Assembly: GCA_016718155.1 (NCBI GenBank)
Contig: JADKEH010000014.1
Coordinates: 62,001 to 126,000, forward strand
Length of the DNA stretch: 64,000 bases
Source: Candidatus Rhodoferax randersensis
Lineage (GTDB): Bacteria; Pseudomonadota; Gammaproteobacteria; Burkholderiales; Burkholderiaceae_C
Reading direction: 5' to 3'
The notes beneath the pieces were generated by a model. That model was given only the letters and a program-made list of their open reading frames with translations. It was not told the DNA's origin and did no database searches. Positions 15,993 through 25,461 of this stretch are shown piece after piece; the stretch's first letter is position 1, and the number at the start of each line of letters is the position of its first letter. The position numbers and the translations under genes were made by a program.

Positions 15993-18356
15993 TTACGGAT
16001 GCAGGGCCTTCAAAACGTTCTCGGCGGTGGCCGGTGCGATCAGGTGGACCGGTTCACGGCGCGCACCGGGCGCGGCCGCATCGCCGCGAGCATGGTCAAT
16101 CGCATCGCGCAACGCCTCATACACGCTGATCGCCAGCATGAAAGGTGGCTCGCCGACGGCCTTGCTGCCACCCACGTTGTCTTGCCGGTTGGCCTCGGGC
16201 CACAGCTCAATCTTGAAGTGATCCGGCACATCACCCGCCGTGGGAATCTTGTAGGTGCTCGGCGCATGCGTGGTCAGGCGTCCCCGCTCGTTCCAGACCA
16301 ACTGCTCGGTGGTGAGCCAGCCCATGCCCTGCACAAAGGCACCCTCGATCTGTCCGATGTCCAGAGCCGGGTTGAGAGAGCGGCCGACGTCATGCAGGAT
16401 GTCCACCTTGAGCACGCGGTTCTCGCCCGTCAGCGTATCGATCGCCACTTCGGTACAGGCCGCGCCATAGGCGAAATAGTAGAACGGGCGCCCACTCAGC
16501 GTGGTCTTGTCGTAGTGGATCTTGGGCGTGCGGTAAAAGCCGTCGCTCCACAACTGGATGCGGTTGGCGTAGGCCAGTCGCACCACCTCGTCAAAGCTGC
16601 GTGTGGTCTTGGGTGAGTGGACCTGCCCGCCTGCAAAGCGGACCGCGCCGGCGCCACAGGTGTCCAGGCCCGCCACGAAAGCGGCCAGGTTGTCACGCAC
16701 GTGGCGCGCCGCGAACTGGGCGGCACGGCCATTGAGGTCGGTGCCGGCGGACGCCGCCGTGGCCGAGGCGTTGGGGATCTTGCTGGTGTCGCTGGCGGTG
16801 GCCAACACCCGATGCAGCGGCACGCCCAGTTCGTCCGCCACGATCTGCGCCACCTTGGTGTGCAGGCCCTGGCCCATTTCGGTGCCGCCGTGATTGACCT
16901 GCACGCTGCCATCCAGGTACACATGCACCAGCGCGCCGGCCTGGTTGAACAAGGTGGCGGTGAAGGAAATGCCGAACTTGACCGGCGTGAGCGCCAGACC
17001 GCGCTTGATCACGGCACTGCCCGCGTTCCATGAGGAAATTGCCTGCTTTCTTTGTCGATACTCGGCTGATTGCTCTAGTTTTAATAGCAGTGGAGCCAGG
17101 ATGTTGTCTTCCACGCGCATCGCATAGTGGGTGGTATCGCGTCGGACCAGGGGTTGCGCCGGGCCGGCCAACAACTCATCCGAGTACAGGTTGCGCCGGC
17201 GCACGTCCAGGGCGTCCAAGCCCAATTGCCGGGCAATGTCACCCAGGATGGTTTCGATCAGGATCACGCCCTGCGGGCCACCAAAGCCACGAAACGCCGT
17301 GTGGCTCTGGGTATTGAGCTTGCAGCGGTAGGACGCGATTTCGACGTCCTGCAGAAAATACGCGTTATCGCAATGAAACACCGCGCGGTCCGCCACCGGG
17401 CCACTCAGGTCGGCGCTGAAACCACAGTTGGCCGCCATCATCAACTTGAGGCCACACAGGCGACCGGTGTCGTCAAAGCCAACCGTGTACTGGTACCAGA
17501 ACGGATGGCGCTTGCCGGTGACCAGAAAATCATCGTCACGGTCCAGACGCAGCTTGACCGCCTGCCTGAGCTTGTGCGCGCACACGGCCGCCCACACCGC
17601 CAGGTGCCCGGCCTGGGTCTCCTTACCGCCAAAGCCACCGCCCATACGCCGACACTCAACGCGCACGGCATGCAGGTCGAGCCCCAGCGCATGCGCCACC
17701 CAGTGCTGCACCTCGCCCGGGTGCTGGGTGCTGGAGTACACCAACCACTGCGACTGCTCCTGCGGCAAGGCGTAGGCGATCTGGCCTTCAAGGTAGAAGT
17801 GTTCCTGGCCGCCCACTTCCAGCGACCCGCTCAGGCGGTGTGGCGCTGTCTCCAAGGCCGCGCTGGCATCGCCACGTGCCACGAACACGGGTGGCAGCAC
17901 ATAGCTATGTGCGTCAAGCGCGTCCTGGATGCTCAGCACCGCCGGCAGGGCTTCGATCCGCACATTGACCTTGCGGGCCGCGCGGCGTGCCTGCATCACG
18001 GTGTCGGCCACCACGATGCCCAGCACCTGCCCGACAAACTGCACGGTGTCGCGCGCCAGAATCGGTTCGTCGCCGGCAAACGAAGCCAACATCGGATCGC
18101 CCGGAATGTCGCGCGCCAGGATGACATCGCGCACACCCGGCATCGCCAGCGCGTTGGCCACGTCGATCGCCAGGATTCGGCCGTGCGCCACGCTGGACAG
18201 CACCGGCGCCCCGTGCAAGGTGCCTTTCACCTCGGGAATATCGTCCACGTAGGGGGCAGCCCCGGCCACGTGCGCGCGGGCACTCTCGTGCGGATGCGAG
18301 GCCCCCACCGCGGGCGTCTCGGCCAGCGGTGGTGTCAATCGGTCATCTGCGCTCAT
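15993..18356 (-). CDS. xdhB: Xanthine dehydrogenase molybdopterin subunit XdhB
   Basis: Molybdenum-binding large subunit of the two-subunit xanthine dehydrogenase, oxidising hypoxanthine and xanthine to urate. 787 residues from the ATG at 18356. Visible family features include SVAHGRILAIDVANAL, GGGFGGKETQ, AFRGFGGPQGV, NHGGTEMGQGLHTK and the C-terminal VGEPPFMLAISVYEALRDAI with its active-site glutamate. The start overlaps the xdhA stop (ATGA). One ~70-base AT-rich stretch (about 17036-17105) has codon use unlike the rest. The maturation gene xdhC is not next door but at 38178. Confidence 0.95.
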   Translation of the reverse strand: MSADDRLTPPLAETPAVGASHPHESARAHVAGAAPYVDDIPEVKGTLHGAPVLSSVAHGRILAIDVANALAMPGVRDVILARDIPGDPMLASFAGDEPILARDTVQFVGQVLGIVVADTVMQARRAARKVNVRIEALPAVLSIQDALDAHSYVLPPVFVARGDASAALETAPHRLSGSLEVGGQEHFYLEGQIAYALPQEQSQWLVYSSTQHPGEVQHWVAHALGLDLHAVRVECRRMGGGFGGKETQAGHLAVWAAVCAHKLRQAVKLRLDRDDDFLVTGKRHPFWYQYTVGFDDTGRLCGLKLMMAANCGFSADLSGPVADRAVFHCDNAYFLQDVEIASYRCKLNTQSHTAFRGFGGPQGVILIETILGDIARQLGLDALDVRRRNLYSDELLAGPAQPLVRRDTTHYAMRVEDNILAPLLLKLEQSAEYRQRKQAISSWNAGSAVIKRGLALTPVKFGISFTATLFNQAGALVHVYLDGSVQVNHGGTEMGQGLHTKVAQIVADELGVPLHRVLATASDTSKIPNASATAASAGTDLNGRAAQFAARHVRDNLAAFVAGLDTCGAGAVRFAGGQVHSPKTTRSFDEVVRLAYANRIQLWSDGFYRTPKIHYDKTTLSGRPFYYFAYGAACTEVAIDTLTGENRVLKVDILHDVGRSLNPALDIGQIEGAFVQGMGWLTTEQLVWNERGRLTTHAPSTYKIPTAGDVPDHFKIELWPEANRQDNVGGSKAVGEPPFMLAISVYEALRDAIDHARGDAAAPGARREPVHLIAPATAENVLKALHP

Positions 18357-19819
18357 GAAGTCAGGGCCTCCACGTCGGGCGACTCCAGGCTGAGCGCCAC
18401 GGCGCCCTGGCTCTCCAGCCAGAAGCGTTGCAGCAGATTGCCCAGCACCTCGATGCGGTAGGCGGCCGAGGCACGCATGTCGGAGATCGGCGCGAACTCG
18501 CTGCGCAGCGTGGCCATGGCGCGCCGCACGGTGGCCTGGCTCCATGGCTGGCCGCGCAGAGCCGCTTGCGTGCGCAAGGCACGCACCGGGGTGGCAGCCA
18601 CGCCGCCCACGCCGATGGAGGCCTGGCGCACCTTGCCGTCCTTGATGTGCAGATTGAGCCCCAGGCAGACCGCCGAAATGTCATCCTCGAAGCGCTTGGA
18701 AATCTTGTAAACCCGGCTGAACTCGCCAGCCACGGGGCGCGGCACCTTGATCCAGGCCAACACCTCGTCTGGCGCCATCACGTTCTGCCGGTAACCGGTA
18801 TAGAGCTGCTCCAGCGCCATCTCGCGGTGGCCGTGCTGGCTCATCAGCACCACATTGGCGCCCAGGGCGATCAGCAAGGGCATCGAGTCCCCAATCGGCG
18901 AGCCATTGGCCACATTGCCCCCCAAGGTACCCGAGTTGCGCACCGGCAGCCCGGCAAAGCGCGACGCAAAGGTCCGAAGTTGCGGCCGGTCCTGCACCAG
19001 CGCGTCAAAGGCATCGGCCAGCGTCACGGCCGCGCCAATCGCAATGTGGTGCGGGTAACGCTCGACACGCTGCAGTTCCTGCACTCGTGTGATGTCGAGC
19101 AACTGCGCGAAGTTCCGGTGCTGCTTGGTGATCCACAGCCCGACGTCGGTGCAACCGGCCACGATCTGCGCCTTGGGGTGTTGCGCACGCAAGCTCAGCA
19201 ACTGTGTCAGCGTGCGCGGTGCAAGATAGGTCGAAGCGGTCTCCAGACCACGCTGGTTATGACTAATTCGCTCCAATTTCTGTAGCACCTTAGCCTCGTC
19301 AATGCGCACCGGCGGCAGCTTTGCCATGGTTTGCGCGGCCTGCAGTATCGGCCGGTAACCGGTGCAGCGGCACAGGTTGCCCGACAGGGCGTGCTGCGCT
19401 GCCTCGCGCGTCACTGTCTGGCCCTGGCACACCTGGTTCTGGTACACGCCAAACAGGCTCATCACAAAGCCTGGCGTGCAGAACCCGCACTGGCTGGCGT
19501 GACACTGCACCATCGCCTCCTGCACCGGGTGCAGAGTGCCGTCGTCCGCGACCAGATCCTGGGCCGTCCACAAGGCCATACCGTGGATCGAATGCACCAG
19601 ACGAATGCAGGCATTGATGGCGCGGTACTGGATGCCGCCGTCGCGGGCCTCGCCCAGCACCACGGTACAGGCGCCACAGTCGCCCTCGCCACAGCCTTCC
19701 TTGGTGGCGCTCAAATGCAGGTCCTCGCGCAGCAGCTCCAGCAGGGTTCGGGTGGGTGGTACATTGCGCAGCGAGACCACTTGGCCTCGGTGCACGAACT
19801 CAATCGGGGGGGTAGTCAT
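18353..19819 (-). CDS. xdhA: Xanthine dehydrogenase FeS/FAD subunit XdhA
   Basis: Small subunit carrying two [2Fe-2S] clusters and FAD. The N-terminal ferredoxin domain has CGEGDCGACTVVLG; the second cluster domain has CGFCTPGF and CRCTGYRP. The FAD domain follows (IVAGCTDVGLWITKQ, GGNVANGSPIGDSMPLL). It passes electrons from the XdhB molybdenum centre to NAD+. The ATG at 19819 gives 488 residues; a TTG at 19837 is an alternative, and neither has a strong ribosome site. It is the first gene of the xdhAB operon. Confidence 0.94.
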   Translation of the reverse strand: MTTPPIEFVHRGQVVSLRNVPPTRTLLELLREDLHLSATKEGCGEGDCGACTVVLGEARDGGIQYRAINACIRLVHSIHGMALWTAQDLVADDGTLHPVQEAMVQCHASQCGFCTPGFVMSLFGVYQNQVCQGQTVTREAAQHALSGNLCRCTGYRPILQAAQTMAKLPPVRIDEAKVLQKLERISHNQRGLETASTYLAPRTLTQLLSLRAQHPKAQIVAGCTDVGLWITKQHRNFAQLLDITRVQELQRVERYPHHIAIGAAVTLADAFDALVQDRPQLRTFASRFAGLPVRNSGTLGGNVANGSPIGDSMPLLIALGANVVLMSQHGHREMALEQLYTGYRQNVMAPDEVLAWIKVPRPVAGEFSRVYKISKRFEDDISAVCLGLNLHIKDGKVRQASIGVGGVAATPVRALRTQAALRGQPWSQATVRRAMATLRSEFAPISDMRASAAYRIEVLGNLLQRFWLESQGAVALSLESPDVEALTS

Positions 19820-19901
19820 GTCGGCGTCAATGGGCAAGAGGGTAAAACATGAGGCTCGTTGCGTGCATACAGGCTAGCATATGGCACGAAGGCCACGATC
19901 A

Positions 19902-19930
19902 TGGATTGCCGCGCTACGCTCGCAATGACG
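19902..19930 (-). repeat. Half unit of the dispersed CGTCATTGCGAG repeat
   Basis: 29 bases whose complement differs at one position from the first arm of the repeats at 36244 and 52848. It lies in the 181-base divergent gap between xdhA and the ABC transporter genes. Confidence 0.75.
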
Positions 19931-20000
19931 AAGTTCTGTCATGATTTTTGAAAAGCCTCCATAGACGTCCACCAGCGCCACACTTCGAACCAGGACACGC

Positions 20001-21563
20001 ATGACCACGACGCTGCCCCGACTGCAACTGGCCGGCATCACCAAGGCCTACCCCGGCGTCATTGCCAACAGCGAGGTGTCACTGCGCGTGATGCCCGGCG
20101 AGATCCACGCCGTGCTGGGCGAGAACGGCGCCGGCAAGTCCACGCTGATGAAGATCATCTACGGCTCGGTCAAACCCGATGCCGGCACGGTCACCTTCAA
20201 CGGCCAGCTCACCCATATCCGCAACCCGCAAGAGGCCCGCGCACTGGGCATCAGCATGGTGTTCCAGCACTTCAGCCTGTTCGACACCCTGACGGTGGCC
20301 GAGAACGTGTGGTTGGGCCTGCCTGCCAGCATGAATTTAGTCGGAGTGACGCAAAGCATTCTGGCCAAGGCCAGCGAGTATGGCCTGGACATCGAGCCTG
20401 ATCGACCAGTCCACACCCTGAGCGTGGGCGAGATGCAGCGGGTCGAAATCATTCGCGCGTTACTTACCGAGCCGCAGTTGCTGATCCTCGACGAGCCCAC
20501 CTCGGTGCTCACGCCGCAGGCGGTGGACAAGTTATTTGTGGTGCTGCGCAAGCTCGCGGCCCAGGGCTGCAGCATCCTGTACATCAGCCACAAACTGCAC
20601 GAGATCCGTTCGCTGTGCCAAACCTGCACCGTGATGCGCGGCGGCAAAGTCACGGGCGTGTGCCAACCCGACCAGGAAACCAATGCATCGCTGTCACGCC
20701 TGATGATTGGCGCGGAGCCGCCGCAGTTGACGCAACGCCCGCCCAAGCTGGGTGACGAGGTGCTCAATGTCCGCCAACTGACGCTGCCACGCCAGGACCA
20801 GTTCGGCGTGGACCTGCAAGGCGTCTCGCTGAAGGTGCGCGCCGGCGAAGTGGTGGGCATTGCGGGCGTCTCGGGCAATGGCCAAACCGAACTGCTGTAC
20901 GCCCTCTCTGGCGAGGACGTGCGTGCGCCGCAGGGCAGCATTCAAATCGGCTCGGTGGACGCCTCGCGCCTGCACCCCGGTGGCCGTCGCAAACTGGGCC
21001 TGCACTTCGTGCCCGAGGAGCGGCTCGGCCGCGGAGCTGTGCCGACGCTCAGCCTGGCGCACAACATGCTGCTGACCCGCAATGAATCCATCTCGCACCC
21101 GCGCTTTTTGGGCGGCTGGGTGCGGGTCGGCCAGTTGCGCACGCACGCGCAGGACATCATCCGGCGCTTCAACGTCAAGGCCGGTGGGCCGGACGCGGCC
21201 GCGCGCTCCTTGTCCGGTGGCAACCTGCAAAAGTTCATCGTTGGGCGCGAAATCGACGCCAACCCCAAGCTGTTCATCGTCTCGCAGCCCACCTGGGGCG
21301 TGGACGTTGGTGCGGCGGCGCAAATCCGTGCCGAGATCCTGGAATTGCGCGACGCTGGTTGCGCGGTGCTGGTGGTGAGCGAGGAGCTGGAAGAACTGTT
21401 TGAGGTCTGCGACCGCCTGCACGTGATGGCGCGCGGGCGGCTGTCGCCCGCACTGCCAACGGCGCAAGCCACGGTCGAACGAATAGGGGAATGGATGAGC
21501 GGCTTGTGGGACGCCGCCGGCCCTTCGACCACAACCAGGGAAGCAAGCCATGCTGCGGCTTGA
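20001..21563 (+). CDS. Purine/nucleoside ABC importer, double ATPase subunit
   Basis: A 520-residue tandem ATPase of the sugar/nucleoside importer type (YufO/NupO-like). The first domain has GENGAGKSTLMK, LSVGEMQRVEI and LLILDEPTSVL. The second has the degenerate P-loop GVSGNGQTELLYAL and LSGGNLQKFIVGREID. With two permeases and a BMP lipoprotein it forms a complete importer. The neighbouring xanthine dehydrogenase and adenine deaminase suggest purine bases or nucleosides as substrate; that is context, not proof. It overlaps the next gene by 14 bases. Confidence 0.92.
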   Translation: MTTTLPRLQLAGITKAYPGVIANSEVSLRVMPGEIHAVLGENGAGKSTLMKIIYGSVKPDAGTVTFNGQLTHIRNPQEARALGISMVFQHFSLFDTLTVAENVWLGLPASMNLVGVTQSILAKASEYGLDIEPDRPVHTLSVGEMQRVEIIRALLTEPQLLILDEPTSVLTPQAVDKLFVVLRKLAAQGCSILYISHKLHEIRSLCQTCTVMRGGKVTGVCQPDQETNASLSRLMIGAEPPQLTQRPPKLGDEVLNVRQLTLPRQDQFGVDLQGVSLKVRAGEVVGIAGVSGNGQTELLYALSGEDVRAPQGSIQIGSVDASRLHPGGRRKLGLHFVPEERLGRGAVPTLSLAHNMLLTRNESISHPRFLGGWVRVGQLRTHAQDIIRRFNVKAGGPDAAARSLSGGNLQKFIVGREIDANPKLFIVSQPTWGVDVGAAAQIRAEILELRDAGCAVLVVSEELEELFEVCDRLHVMARGRLSPALPTAQATVERIGEWMSGLWDAAGPSTTTREASHAAA

Positions 21564-22635
21564 AGCGCGCGCGCAACCCTCGCGCGGCTGGGGCTACGCC
21601 TCGCCGCTGCTGGCGCTGGTGTTGACCGTGATCATTGGGACGCTGCTGTTCGTGGCGCTGGGCAAGGACCCATTGGCCGGACTGCGCGTGTTCTTCTGGG
21701 AGCCCATCAAAAGTGGTTACGCCCTGGGCGAACTCACCGTGAAGGCCACGCCGCTGCTGTTGATCGCCCTGGGCCTGGCGGTGTGTTTTCGCTCGAATGT
21801 GTGGAACATCGGCGCAGAGGGGCAATACGTGATGGGCGCCATCTTCGCCGGTGGTGTGGCGCTGCTGGCCAACAAGGACAGCAGCGGCGCCATTGTTGTG
21901 CCGATCCTGCTGGCCGGCGTGTTGGGTGGCATGGTCTGGGCGGGCCTGACCGCCTGGCTGCGTGACCGCTTCAACGCCAATGAAATCCTGGTCAGCCTGA
22001 TGCTGGTCTACGTGGCGGTGCTGGTCCTCAACTACCTGGTGGCCGGGCCCTGGAAAGACCCGCAGGGCTACAACTTCCCACAGTCCAAGACTTTTGAGCT
22101 GGCCACGCGCATCCCGCGCCTGTTCGAGGGCTCGCGCATCAGCATCGGCGTGTTCCTGGCGCTGGGCGCGGTGCTGGTCAGTTGGGTGTTCCTGTTTCGC
22201 ACCCGTGCCGGGTTTGCCCAGCAGGTCGGTGGCCTGGCACCGGCTGCGGCGCGTTACGCCGGGTTTTCGTCGCGGCGCGCCTTGTGGGTGGCCTTGCTGG
22301 TATCGGGCGGCATGGCCGGCCTGGCTGGTGCGCTGGAGGTGGCTGGCCCCATCGGGCAACTGACGCCCTATGTGCCGGCCGGTTACGGCTTTGCCGCCAT
22401 CATCGTCGCCTTTGTCGGGCGCCTGCACCCGGTGGGCATGGTGTTCTCGGCAATCCTGATGAGCATGTTCTACATCGGCGGCGAACTGGCCCAGTCCCGG
22501 CTGGGCTTGCCCAAGTCACTGACGGGCGTGTTCCAGGGCCTGTTGTTGTTCACGCTGCTGGCCTGCGACACGCTGGTCAACTACCGGCTGCAACTCAGGG
22601 CCCCCAAGCTCACTGCCGCCAAGGAAGCCGTCTGA
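21550..22635 (+). CDS. Purine/nucleoside ABC importer permease 1
   Basis: A 361-residue inner-membrane permease of the BPD_transp_2 (YufP/NupP) type with about ten hydrophobic segments. Family signatures include WNIGAEGQYVMGAIFAGGVAL and FNANEILVSLMLVYVAV, then GYGFAAIIVAFVGRLHPVG. The ATG overlaps the ATPase gene, and the stop (TGATG) overlaps the second permease start, so the genes are probably translationally coupled. Confidence 0.92.
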   Translation: MLRLEARAQPSRGWGYASPLLALVLTVIIGTLLFVALGKDPLAGLRVFFWEPIKSGYALGELTVKATPLLLIALGLAVCFRSNVWNIGAEGQYVMGAIFAGGVALLANKDSSGAIVVPILLAGVLGGMVWAGLTAWLRDRFNANEILVSLMLVYVAVLVLNYLVAGPWKDPQGYNFPQSKTFELATRIPRLFEGSRISIGVFLALGAVLVSWVFLFRTRAGFAQQVGGLAPAAARYAGFSSRRALWVALLVSGGMAGLAGALEVAGPIGQLTPYVPAGYGFAAIIVAFVGRLHPVGMVFSAILMSMFYIGGELAQSRLGLPKSLTGVFQGLLLFTLLACDTLVNYRLQLRAPKLTAAKEAV

Positions 22636-23555
22636 TGGAATCCTACGCACTGCTCATTGCCGCCACGCTCAACGCGGGCACCGTGCTGGCCATCGCGTCG
22701 CTGGGCCTGCTGATCAACGAGAAGGCCGGCATCGTCAACCTGGGTGCCGAGGGCATCATGCTGTGCGCGGCCATCGCCGGCTTCGCCACCGTGGTGCACA
22801 CCGGCAGCGACTGGCTGGGCTTTGCCGCCGGCATGGGTGCGGGCGCGCTGATTGCGCTGGTGTTTGGGCTGCTGGTGATCTGGCTCAATGCCAACCAATA
22901 CGCCACCGGCCTGGCGGTCAGCCTGTTTGGCGCGGGCTTTTCGGCCTTTGCCGGTATTGCCTACGTGCAAGAAAAGATCCCCGAGCGGCCCAATTTCGCG
23001 ATCCCTTGGTTGGGTGATATCCCACTGCTCGGCCCGGCCCTGTTCCGCCATCACCCGATGGTCTACCTCACCGTGGTGTTCGCCATCGCCCTGATCTGGT
23101 GGCTTGGCCGCAGCCGCGCCGGCCTGGTGTTGCGCAGCGTGGGCGAAAGTCCGGAGTCGGCCCACGCCCTGGGTTACCCGGTGCGGCACATTCGTTTGGC
23201 AGCCGTGATGGTCGGGGGTGCCCTGTGTGGGCTGGCGGGCGCTTACCTCTCGGTGGTGTACACGCCGCTGTGGGTCGAGGGTATGGTGGCGGGCAAGGGC
23301 TGGATTGCACTGGCGCTGACCACCTTTGCCACCTGGCGACCGGCGCGGGTGCTGTTGGGTGCCTACCTGTTCGGCGGGGTCACCATGTTGCAGTTCCATC
23401 TGCAGGGTGTGGGCGTGGAGGTGCCCAGTCAGTTCCTGGGCATGATGCCCTACCTGGCCACCATCGTGGTGCTAGCGCTGATCTCGCGTAACCCGCAATG
23501 GATTCGGGCCAACATGCCGGCCTCGATCGGGAAACCCTTCTACCCTGGATCGTGA
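22635..23555 (+). CDS. Purine/nucleoside ABC importer permease 2
   Basis: A 306-residue partner permease (YufQ/NupQ-like). The N-terminus has ATLNAGTVLAIASLGLLI and EKAGIVNLGAEGIML, the hallmark of this subfamily; later VEGMVAGKGWIALALTTFATW. The start is the ATG at 22635, sharing its A with the previous TGA; a longer upstream frame inside permease 1 is rejected. A 114-base gap separates it from the receptor gene. Confidence 0.92.
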   Translation: MESYALLIAATLNAGTVLAIASLGLLINEKAGIVNLGAEGIMLCAAIAGFATVVHTGSDWLGFAAGMGAGALIALVFGLLVIWLNANQYATGLAVSLFGAGFSAFAGIAYVQEKIPERPNFAIPWLGDIPLLGPALFRHHPMVYLTVVFAIALIWWLGRSRAGLVLRSVGESPESAHALGYPVRHIRLAAVMVGGALCGLAGAYLSVVYTPLWVEGMVAGKGWIALALTTFATWRPARVLLGAYLFGGVTMLQFHLQGVGVEVPSQFLGMMPYLATIVVLALISRNPQWIRANMPASIGKPFYPGS

Positions 23556-23669
23556 ATGAGAAAAGTCCATAATGAGCGCCTTTCGGCACGCTTTTGGCCC
23601 GTAGACCGCATGGGCTGTGCCTCCTGAGTTTTCACCCGTCGCAACCCCCTCTCATAGCAAGGAAATGAC

Positions 23670-24827
23670 ATGACCGATTTGCAAAGACGTTCCCTATTCA
23701 GGCTCGCAGCCCTCACTGCCGTGGCCAGTGCCGTGTTGGTGGGCTGCGGCAAGAAGGAAGAGCCGGCACCCGCGCCCAAGCCCGCCCCGGCGGCCTCGGC
23801 CCCGGCACCCAAGCCAGAACCCCTGAAGATTGCCTTTGCCTACGTCGGCCCGGTTGGCGACGGTGGCTGGACCTTTGCACACGACAACGGCCGCAAGGCG
23901 ATCGAGAAAGAATTCGGCGACAAGGTGGTGACCAGCTTCGTCGAAAACGTGCCCGAGTCGGCCGATGCCGAACGCGTGGTACGCGAGATGGCCAGTAGTG
24001 GCAACAAGCTGATTTTTGGAACGACCTTTGGCTACATGGAGCCCATGCTCAAGGTGGCGGCCGACAACAAGGGCATCAAGTTTGAGCACGCCACCGGCTA
24101 CAAGCAGGGCGAGAACATGCGCACCTACGACAGCCGCACCTACGAGGGCGCCTACATGGCCGGTGTGATTGCCGGCAAGATGACCAAGAGCAACACCCTG
24201 GGCGTGGTGGCCTCGATCCCAATCCCCGAGGTGGTCCGCAACATCAACGCCTTCACCCTGGGCGCGCAGTCCAGCAACCCCAAGGTCAAGACCAAGGTGG
24301 TCTGGGTCAACGGCTGGTTCGATCCACCCAAGGAAACCGAAGCCGCCACCTCGCTCATCAACGGCGGCGCCGACGTGTTGTTCCAGAACACCGACTCCCC
24401 CGCCGTGCTCAAGACGGCGGAAGCCAAAGGCAAGCGCGCCTTCGGCTGGGATTCGGACATGACCGCCTACGGCCCCAAGGCGCACCTGGCGTCCGCCGTC
24501 ATCAACTGGGGCCCCTACTACATCAAGGCCACCAAGGAAGCGCTGGAAGGCAAGTGGACCGGCGGCGGCAACACCTGGTGGGGCGTGAAGGAAGGCGCCA
24601 TCAACATCGTATCGATTGCCGAAGACGTGCCGGCTGACACCAAGGTTAAAGTGGAAGAGGTGAAGAAGGGCCTGAGTGACGGTAGCTTTGCCATCTGGAA
24701 AGGCCCCATCACCGACAACACCGGCAAGGTGCAGGTCGAAAAAGACGCCGTCGCGGACGACAAGTTCCTGAGTGGCCTGAACTTCTACGTCAAGGGCGTG
24801 GAAGGCAAGATTCCGGGCGGGAAGTAA
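23670..24827 (+). CDS. BMP-family substrate-binding lipoprotein
   Basis: Extracytoplasmic receptor of the preceding ABC importer (385 residues). The signal ends in the lipobox LVGC (lipid on Cys near residue 27), followed by an Ala/Pro linker (PAPAPKPAPAASAPAPKP). The BMP domain begins LKIAFAYVGPVGDGGWTFAHD and includes FGTTFGYMEPMLKVA and WVNGWFDPPKE. BMP proteins bind nucleosides or purines, in line with the cluster. It is closely similar to the frameshifted receptor at 40706. A strong terminator follows. Confidence 0.93.
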   Translation: MTDLQRRSLFRLAALTAVASAVLVGCGKKEEPAPAPKPAPAASAPAPKPEPLKIAFAYVGPVGDGGWTFAHDNGRKAIEKEFGDKVVTSFVENVPESADAERVVREMASSGNKLIFGTTFGYMEPMLKVAADNKGIKFEHATGYKQGENMRTYDSRTYEGAYMAGVIAGKMTKSNTLGVVASIPIPEVVRNINAFTLGAQSSNPKVKTKVVWVNGWFDPPKETEAATSLINGGADVLFQNTDSPAVLKTAEAKGKRAFGWDSDMTAYGPKAHLASAVINWGPYYIKATKEALEGKWTGGGNTWWGVKEGAINIVSIAEDVPADTKVKVEEVKKGLSDGSFAIWKGPITDNTGKVQVEKDAVADDKFLSGLNFYVKGVEGKIPGGK

Positions 24828-24912
24828 CTCGCCTGCCCGCGTGCAAGAGCGCCGCCCCAACGGGCTAGCCGTTCTGAATCAGCGTTGCTAACGCGGGCTT
24901 GATTACCCTGGC

Positions 24913-24947
24913 ATGCCCTCCAGTCTGGGATTGGAGGGCATTTTTTT
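24913..24947 (+). terminator. Rho-independent terminator after the ABC operon
   Basis: A perfect 10-base stem ATGCCCTCCA/TGGAGGGCAT with a 9-base loop is followed by a run of T's. It closes the transporter operon 86 bases after the BMP stop. Confidence 0.92.
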
Positions 24948-25046
24948 GGAGAAAAATTCCTCTCCAGGTTATCTTGCGCATCAGCGAGCACCTTGAGCCG
25001 GCGGCCAACGAGTCCTATACGGCCCACAAATTGACATAAAGGGTCA

Positions 25047-25114
25047 AAAATGGCCCAACATCTTGGCAATCATTCGGAATTTGTCTAAAATGGCCCACTA
25101 CCCCATTTAATGGG
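25047..25114 (+). promoter_or_regulatory. Candidate HipB operator region
   Basis: Two direct repeats AAAATGGCCCA (25047-25057 and 25087-25097, 40 bases apart) and a perfect palindrome CCCATTTAATGGG (25102-25114) lie just before hipB; a further GGCCCA occurs at 25021. Repeated operators of this kind are usual for HipB-like autorepressors. No sharp -35/-10 pair could be fixed. Confidence 0.5.
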
Positions 25115-25120
25115 TCGTAT

Positions 25121-25453
25121 ATGGCTCAAGAATCGACCGAACAACTCCCACGCGAAGTACTAAAGCACCTTGAGGAGCTTGGTCAGCGTGTGCGCATTGC
25201 GCGCGTCCGCCGCCGCTTGAGCACAGTGGACCTGGCGCGGGCCTGCGGCATTGGTCGGCGCACCCTGTACCGCATCGAGAACGGCGACCCCGGCATCGCT
25301 TTGGGTACGTTTTTGAGCGTGCTCTGGAAACTCGCACTCTTGGACAGCATGCGAGGCGTCGCCAACCCAGACACCGACGACCACGGAAAAATTCTCGAAG
25401 CAGCCTCCAGGCCGCAGCGCGTGCGCGCGCCAACCGCTGACAACGACTTCTAA
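25121..25453 (+). CDS. hipB: HipB-like XRE antitoxin
   Basis: A 110-residue helix-turn-helix protein (GQRVRIARVRRRLSTVDLA, GIGRRTLYRIENGDP) directly upstream of hipA with an 8-base gap, the normal hipBA order. It would bind the upstream repeats and hold HipA inactive. The symbol follows gene order and family; sequence similarity to E. coli HipB was not tested. Confidence 0.85.
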   Translation: MAQESTEQLPREVLKHLEELGQRVRIARVRRRLSTVDLARACGIGRRTLYRIENGDPGIALGTFLSVLWKLALLDSMRGVANPDTDDHGKILEAASRPQRVRAPTADNDF

Positions 25454-25461
25454 AACGACCC

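Noticed and set aside
17127..18461. 444-codon plus-strand frame opposite xdhB/xdhA
   Set aside because: Shadow of the xanthine dehydrogenase genes; composition rich in His/Gln/Arg, no domain.
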